Below are positions 60,210 through 64,000 of a stretch of 64,000 nucleotides of DNA, in pieces. The DNA lies in NCBI GenBank assembly GCA_910578185.1, contig CAJTPN010000001.1, positions 9,496 through 73,495 of the forward strand. The letters are read 5' to 3'. The notes below the pieces were generated by a model. The model searched no databases. It was not told the DNA's origin and saw only the letters and a program-made list of their open reading frames with translations. The stretch's first letter is position 1, and each line of letters begins with the position of its first letter. Made by a program: the position numbers and the translations under genes. Source of the DNA: an uncultured Acetatifactor sp. (GTDB lineage Bacteria; Bacillota; Clostridia; Lachnospirales; Lachnospiraceae).

Positions 60210-61418
60210 ATGGAGTTTCGGGATGATTTTCGTCTGGTGTGGCTTGGAGGGGTACCCTATGTATTGCCTTATGGGCAGGCGTCTGCGGATTTGCAGCGGG
60301 GAATGCGCCTGAATGCCGGCAGCGTTTTGTTGTGGGAAGCTCTGGAGGAAGGAGCCACGGAAGAAGAATTGTTGGAGCGGATGATTGCGGCCTATGAACC
60401 GGGGCAGGAGGATATCCCACTTTTGCAGCGGGATTTGCGGCAGTTTCTGGAGCAGTTGGGCCGATGTGGAATTCTTTGTGGGGAAAGGGCGCAAAAGGAT
60501 TTGTTCGTTCCTTTTCGCGGCAGAACAATCAAATTGCTCTGCATTGGCGGGATTGCGTTTGCGTTGATTGATCAGGGGGCAGAGGCGCTATCCATGTGGG
60601 AATTTGAACCATTTGTCATAGAGGAATATCCCATGGACCAACAGGGGCGGGAACAGGTATCCGAGAGGGCTGATTTTGTAGTCACCATATCCAACCGGAT
60701 GCCAAGGCGCCTTCCGGTTGGGCGGATATTGGTGCGCAATTCAGAATTGTTGATCGCAGAAAACGAGAACTCTTTTCTATGTATTTATCCCGGGGCTGTG
60801 GGGCTGGTGGAGTGGCACCTGTCAAAGGAAAATCCGGAAGCAGTGATCTATGGCAGAGGAGCGTATCCGGACAGTATGGCCCGGGATGTTTTTCATGCGA
60901 TTCGGATGATTTACCTGGTGTGGGCCCAGAAGAAAGGGATGTTTGCTCTGCATTCCGCATCGTTGCTCTATCGTGGAAAGGCATTTTTGTTTTCCGGACA
61001 TTCCGGCGCAGGTAAGTCCACTCACACCGCTTTGTGGCAAAAATTGTTTGGCACGCCGCTTTTAAACGGAGACTTGAATTTACTGGCTCGAGAAGAGGAT
61101 GGGCCTGTTGTGCATGGAATGCCGTGGTGCGGTACATCCGGGATCAGTGTGACAGAAACATATCCGCTGGGAGGAATTGTATTCGTCAAACAATACCACA
61201 CAGAACAGTTGACGGAGCTTTCCGATTCCTATCGGGCGCTGTTAGTTTTGCAGCATCTTATCTCGCCTGCCTGGACAAAAGAGATGTTTGAAAACAATTT
61301 GGAGTTTGCAAAGAGGCTGGCGGCAGAGATCCCCGTATGGAAACTTCTGTGCACCAAAGAAGATTCCGCCGCCGTGGCCATGAAAAAAGAGATTGACCGA
61401 TTTTGGGAAGCATCATGA
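60210..61418 (+). CDS. PqqD domain fused to an HprK-like kinase
   Basis: A 402-residue protein. Residues ~5-95 match a PqqD-type peptide-binding domain (RLNAGSVLLWEALEEGATEEELLERM, then a FLEQLGRCGIL end). The C-terminal half is an HPr-kinase/PEPCK-like domain with P-loop SGHSGAGKST near 263-272 and LLNGDLNLL with a catalytic-type Asp. In RiPP pathways PqqD domains bind leaders; in lasso clusters of the paeninodin type, HprK-like kinases phosphorylate the precursor. The fusion makes a leader-guided kinase plausible here. It is 12 bp after the exporter and 12 bp before the peptidase gene. Confidence 0.85.
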   Translation: MEFRDDFRLVWLGGVPYVLPYGQASADLQRGMRLNAGSVLLWEALEEGATEEELLERMIAAYEPGQEDIPLLQRDLRQFLEQLGRCGILCGERAQKDLFVPFRGRTIKLLCIGGIAFALIDQGAEALSMWEFEPFVIEEYPMDQQGREQVSERADFVVTISNRMPRRLPVGRILVRNSELLIAENENSFLCIYPGAVGLVEWHLSKENPEAVIYGRGAYPDSMARDVFHAIRMIYLVWAQKKGMFALHSASLLYRGKAFLFSGHSGAGKSTHTALWQKLFGTPLLNGDLNLLAREEDGPVVHGMPWCGTSGISVTETYPLGGIVFVKQYHTEQLTELSDSYRALLVLQHLISPAWTKEMFENNLEFAKRLAAEIPVWKLLCTKEDSAAVAMKKEIDRFWEAS

Positions 61419-61430
61419 CGGAGGGGCGGG

Positions 61431-61886
61431 ATGCAGGAGAAACAGGACATCGAAGGGCTGTTGGCGGAAGGAAAATCCATACAGGTGAAGCCCCAGGGTT
61501 ATAGTATGTATCCTCTTTTTGTTCCGGGACGGGATGAGGCTGTGATTGCTCCGGTGGGAAACAGGCGGGTAAAGCGGGGAGATGTGGTTTTGTACCGCAG
61601 GCCGGGAAGCATTTTGGTGCTGCACCGCGTTTGGAAACGAAGGGGTAATCGGTTCTATTTTGTAGGCGATAACCAGAAAGAAGTGGAAGGTCCGTTGGAT
61701 GAGGAACAGATAAAGGGAATCTTGATTGGACTGGTAAGAAATGGCAGATCTTTTGACGTAAAGAATCCGGTTTATGGTTTCCTTTCAGGAGTATGGCTTT
61801 TCCTGCGGCCCATACGGCCCATACTGTCTGGAGCTGCCGCTTGGGTGAAGAGATGGATAAGCGGCAGGAACGGCAAAAGGGGTTAA
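61431..61886 (+). CDS. S26 signal-peptidase-like protease, Ser-His type
   Basis: A 151-residue protease domain. The nucleophile is Ser25 in QGYSMYPLF and the second catalytic residue looks like His65 in ILVLHRV, followed by YFVGDNQ; this Ser-His pairing belongs to the SipW/Sec11 branch rather than the Ser-Lys LepB branch. No N-terminal membrane anchor exists; instead a hydrophobic stretch lies at about 118-145. It is the last gene of the export cluster and probably cuts the leader after YxASG. The start follows GGAGGGGCGG. Confidence 0.85.
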   Translation: MQEKQDIEGLLAEGKSIQVKPQGYSMYPLFVPGRDEAVIAPVGNRRVKRGDVVLYRRPGSILVLHRVWKRRGNRFYFVGDNQKEVEGPLDEEQIKGILIGLVRNGRSFDVKNPVYGFLSGVWLFLRPIRPILSGAAAWVKRWISGRNGKRG

Positions 61887-61938
61887 GAATTGGGTTAAAT
61901 GCACCGAAATAATATATACGTTGAATGATCGGGGCAAG

Positions 61939-61985
61939 GGGTCATGGCGATTGCGTCCGTGGAAACGGGCGGGGCGCCGAGACCT
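61939..61985 (+). other. Structured, unclassified RNA-like element
   Basis: Nested pairings GGTC/GACC, GGCG/CGCC and CCGT-GGAA-ACGG form a compact three-layer stem in the leader of the transglutaminase gene, followed by GCCCT/AGGGC just before the start. It does not fit the c-di-GMP, THF, TPP or purine riboswitch cores I know. Confidence 0.35.
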
Positions 61986-62019
61986 GTAAAGATATGAGAA
62001 AGTAGCCCTAAAGGGCGGA

Positions 62020-63540
62020 ATGCGAGTAAAAATGAAAGTATTTAAATATATCTTTTATACGGTAGTTGGTTTGATTATGGCGGGGTGCGCCGGGATTTTG
62101 GTGTGTGTCTTCAACCCTTCTTTGACGGATATGCTGGCGGAACAGTTTGGCAGGGCAGGAATCGGCTCATATGGCGAAGTGCAGCCCGGCGTCAGCGAGG
62201 CGTGGGTCTACGGGAGAGGCGGGAACGGTTATGAAGTTCCAGGCAGCCGTCCGGAGAATGCGGCGGTGGGAGGCAGAGCAGGTTATGAGCCCGTGCGGGA
62301 GGAAGGGGAACAGATTCCTCAGGATGTGGCGGATGACCTGTCGGGGGTAATTCTGCCCGGAGACACGGGAAGCGGATTAACCTTTGACGAGACATTTTAT
62401 CCCTATTATGCAATGCTTAACAAGGATATGCAGCAGCTTTACAGCCAGATTTATGCCAATGCCCGTAATCTGCTGTCTTCCTTTGCGCCCGTGGTGCCGG
62501 TGACGGTGTCGCAGTTGAAAAGCGTATATGAAGCGGTGTACAATGATCATCCGGAGTTGTTCTGGCTGGATGGAGGGTATTCCTGTAAGTATTTGGGGAA
62601 TGGGAGTTGTGTTGAGATTACACTGAAATACAATGATACTTCCACATACCTGGAAGATGCGAGACAGGATTTTCAGATGTATGCCAGAAGAATTCTCTCC
62701 GGTGCGGAAGGTCTAGGCAGCGACAGCGAAAAAGAACAGTATATTCACGATAAGCTGATGGAGATGGTGGAATATGATCCCAACGCTTCTCTGAATCAGA
62801 GCGCATACAGTGCCCTGGTGCATGGCTGGAGCGTCTGCGCCGGCTATGCGAGGGCTTATCAGTTTCTGATGCAGCAGCTGGGCATCCCCTGTTATTATTG
62901 TACGGGCTATGCAGGGGAGGATCATGCATGGAATATTGTGAAGATAAACGGCGATTACTATAATGTGGACGTTACTTGGGATGATACGAATCCTTCCACC
63001 CAGGATTACTTTAACAAATCGGACCAGGAATTTGCACCTACTCATGTGCGGACAGGATTGTCCGTTTATCTGCCTGCCTGTGAGAAGGATTCCGGGGGGG
63101 AGCAGAATACGGACACCGACGGCACTTCTTCTGATTTATCCGGGTTTATCAATCCCAATCCCATGGAACCGCTTCGTTGGCAGAGCAATCCTCAGCCGGA
63201 CAATGGTAATACAGGTATGACTGCAGAGGAAAAAAAGCAGGCTAATCTTGAGGCAGCGGGGCTTACGGAGGATCAGGTCAGGGAGAATATGGAGGATTAC
63301 TATAAGGAATGTCTGAAATTGCTCAAGGAAGTGGGAGTGGGGGATAAGAAGTTTTCTGTCAATATTCCCGAGACACTGTGGAACTCGGTGGAGCGCGCAT
63401 ACACCACAGGCGATTATTGGAAGAATTATGTGGATGACGCTTTGGAGGAACTGAAGGTGGAGAATTTTGTGATCCATATTCAGGTGGAGCGCCTGGGCGG
63501 CGGCTATTATCGTGTGTACCATAATGTGCTCACCTATTAG
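62020..63540 (+). CDS. Membrane-anchored transglutaminase-like protein
   Basis: A 506-residue protein with an N-terminal membrane segment (YIFYTVVGLIMAGCAGILVCVF), a Gly-rich spacer and a transglutaminase-like domain at about 110-340. Cys273 (GWSVCAGYA), His302 (EDHAWNIVKI) and Asp317 (YNVDVTWDD) form the expected triad. The last ~130 residues are hydrophilic, with a Pro/Asn-rich linker and a helical end. It should act outside the membrane as a cysteine protease or cross-linking enzyme. Its own leader and terminator separate it from the export cluster, so a link is only suggested by position. A start at 62032 is possible. Confidence 0.85.
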   Translation: MRVKMKVFKYIFYTVVGLIMAGCAGILVCVFNPSLTDMLAEQFGRAGIGSYGEVQPGVSEAWVYGRGGNGYEVPGSRPENAAVGGRAGYEPVREEGEQIPQDVADDLSGVILPGDTGSGLTFDETFYPYYAMLNKDMQQLYSQIYANARNLLSSFAPVVPVTVSQLKSVYEAVYNDHPELFWLDGGYSCKYLGNGSCVEITLKYNDTSTYLEDARQDFQMYARRILSGAEGLGSDSEKEQYIHDKLMEMVEYDPNASLNQSAYSALVHGWSVCAGYARAYQFLMQQLGIPCYYCTGYAGEDHAWNIVKINGDYYNVDVTWDDTNPSTQDYFNKSDQEFAPTHVRTGLSVYLPACEKDSGGEQNTDTDGTSSDLSGFINPNPMEPLRWQSNPQPDNGNTGMTAEEKKQANLEAAGLTEDQVRENMEDYYKECLKLLKEVGVGDKKFSVNIPETLWNSVERAYTTGDYWKNYVDDALEELKVENFVIHIQVERLGGGYYRVYHNVLTY

Positions 63541-63567
63541 AAAACAGGATAGAAATGGAATTAATTG

Positions 63568-63595
63568 AGCGCTGTCGGCAAGGCAGCGCTTTTTT
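63568..63595 (+). terminator. Terminator after the transglutaminase-like gene
   Basis: AGCGCTG pairs with CAGCGCT around a 9-base loop, followed by a T-run. Confidence 0.85.
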
Positions 63596-63687
63596 AGTGC
63601 CTACTTTCTGATTTTCCATGGAATATCCCCGTCTTTTAATCATATATTTGAGAAAGAGGACATGTTAAGTCGGGGAGGAGACAGCAA

Positions 63688-64000
63688 ATGGGAGAAGAAT
63701 ATTCCGTGGAGAGTTCCATTTTACAATTATTCCCTTCCGGACGCCGCAATTTCTGGAGGAAGGCCGCTTTGGAGCAGGCCCATATCCAGGAGATCCGGCT
63801 GCGTGCGGGTAGACCTGTGGTGATTTACCGGGACGGCGCGGAGCGCTTTCTGACGGAGCATGGGGAGTTGACCGATTCCTGCAGTAATGCTTATTGCGCC
63901 ACGGAGAGAGAATTGGGAGAGATGTTGGAACATATTTGTCACTATTCCCCGTATGCCTTTGAGGAAGAACTGCGCAGGGGATTTGTCACCGTGGCAGGGG
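63688..64000 (+). CDS. spoIIIAA: Stage III sporulation protein AA (5' part, runs off the window)
   Basis: The first 104 residues of SpoIIIAA are present. Diagnostic stretches are IQEIRLRAGRPVVI near 35-48 and YSPYAFEEELRRGFVTVAG at the end of the window. The full protein is an AAA+ ATPase of about 310-340 residues in the SpoIIIA-SpoIIQ channel between mother cell and forespore. The start at 63688 has GGGGAGGAG upstream. Its presence identifies the organism as an endospore former or a close descendant of one. The rest of the spoIIIA operon should follow. Confidence 0.93.
   Translation, partial: MGEEYSVESSILQLFPSGRRNFWRKAALEQAHIQEIRLRAGRPVVIYRDGAERFLTEHGELTDSCSNAYCATERELGEMLEHICHYSPYAFEEELRRGFVTVAG

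Noticed and set aside
61900..62019. c-di-GMP-I or c-di-AMP riboswitch
   Set aside because: A GGGGCAAG stretch superficially recalls the c-di-GMP aptamer, but the GAAA-containing arm and tetraloop receptor order do not fit.
63640..63669. Sigma-E promoter for spoIIIAA (TCATATA, 14 bp, CATGTTA)
   Set aside because: Motif match is moderate, but transcription would begin inside the ribosome site, so the true start is probably elsewhere.
1..64000. tRNA, rRNA, prophage or complete insertion sequence
   Set aside because: I looked for acceptor-stem/TPsiC patterns, transposase and integrase motifs and phage structural genes and found none that could be supported.

Overview
The window reads as chromosomal DNA of a spore-forming anaerobic member of the Clostridia, most likely Lachnospiraceae. 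The reasons are the gene order tig-clpP-clpX-engB, a TM1266-type regulator of the iron-only hydrogenase system, the start of spoIIIAA at the right edge, GH2 and GH105 plant-glycan enzymes, a split purine operon (purE-purM-purN-purD), and consistent Gram-positive ribosome binding sites and sigma-A promoters. I saw no rRNA, tRNA, CRISPR array, prophage or intact transposase. Nearly all genes lie on the + strand; only the MATE pump and two small XRE regulators are on the minus strand.

Layout. 1-2.7 kb: end of a DUF58 protein and a TgpA-like membrane transglutaminase. 2.8-3.6 kb: an AT-rich acyltransferase. 3.7-10.7 kb: MATE pump, GH2 glycosidase with an overlapping DUF4261 gene, GNAT acetyltransferase, asparaginase. 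10.7-14 kb: a LytTR regulator and GHKL kinase, then a FlxA-like gene whose promoter carries a two-turn direct repeat that fits a LytTR binding site. 14.3-17.2 kb: substrate-binding lipoprotein, a permease-ATPase fusion, and the hydrogenase-system regulator, with a small inserted repeat element between the last two. 17.2-22.6 kb: protein quality control (tig, clpP, clpX), engB and an AI-2E-type transporter. 22.9-25 kb: sigma factor, membrane anti-sigma-like partner, and a response regulator with a degenerate receiver. 25.2-30 kb: TraX, an ABC exporter pair, GH105. 30-34.2 kb: pyrF and pyrE, separated by a methyltransferase and a pair of paralogous XRE regulators. 34.3-41.4 kb: two small membrane proteins, an extended M29 aminopeptidase, the pur operon and a zinc-ribbon regulator. 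41.5-48.3 kb: an SH3 membrane protein with a 27-bp repeat tract, GntR regulator, clpC, an unknown small protein, radA. 48.3-56.8 kb: serine hydrolase, a receiver-HD protein with an altered HD motif, and two large hybrid histidine kinases, the second ending in a complete DegV domain.

The most interesting region is 56.8-61.9 kb. Three small proteins share a 22-24 residue N-terminal leader ending in EGVYxASG but have different mature parts; two of these look like CBM2-type beta-sandwiches with cysteines near both ends. They are followed, after an attenuator-like hairpin, by an ABC exporter without a peptidase domain, a PqqD domain fused to an HprK-like kinase, and a SipW-type (Ser-His) S26 peptidase. 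I infer a leader-guided system in which the PqqD protein recognises the leader, the ABC protein exports, the S26 enzyme cleaves after the leader, and the kinase may phosphorylate the substrate. The DegV-kinase lies 94 bp upstream, and a transglutaminase-fold protein follows. None of these functions is demonstrated; they rest on domain recognition and gene order.

Several intergenic spaces carry short hairpin elements, some flanked by direct repeats or ending in inverted repeats, which suggests a population of small non-autonomous repeats in this genome.
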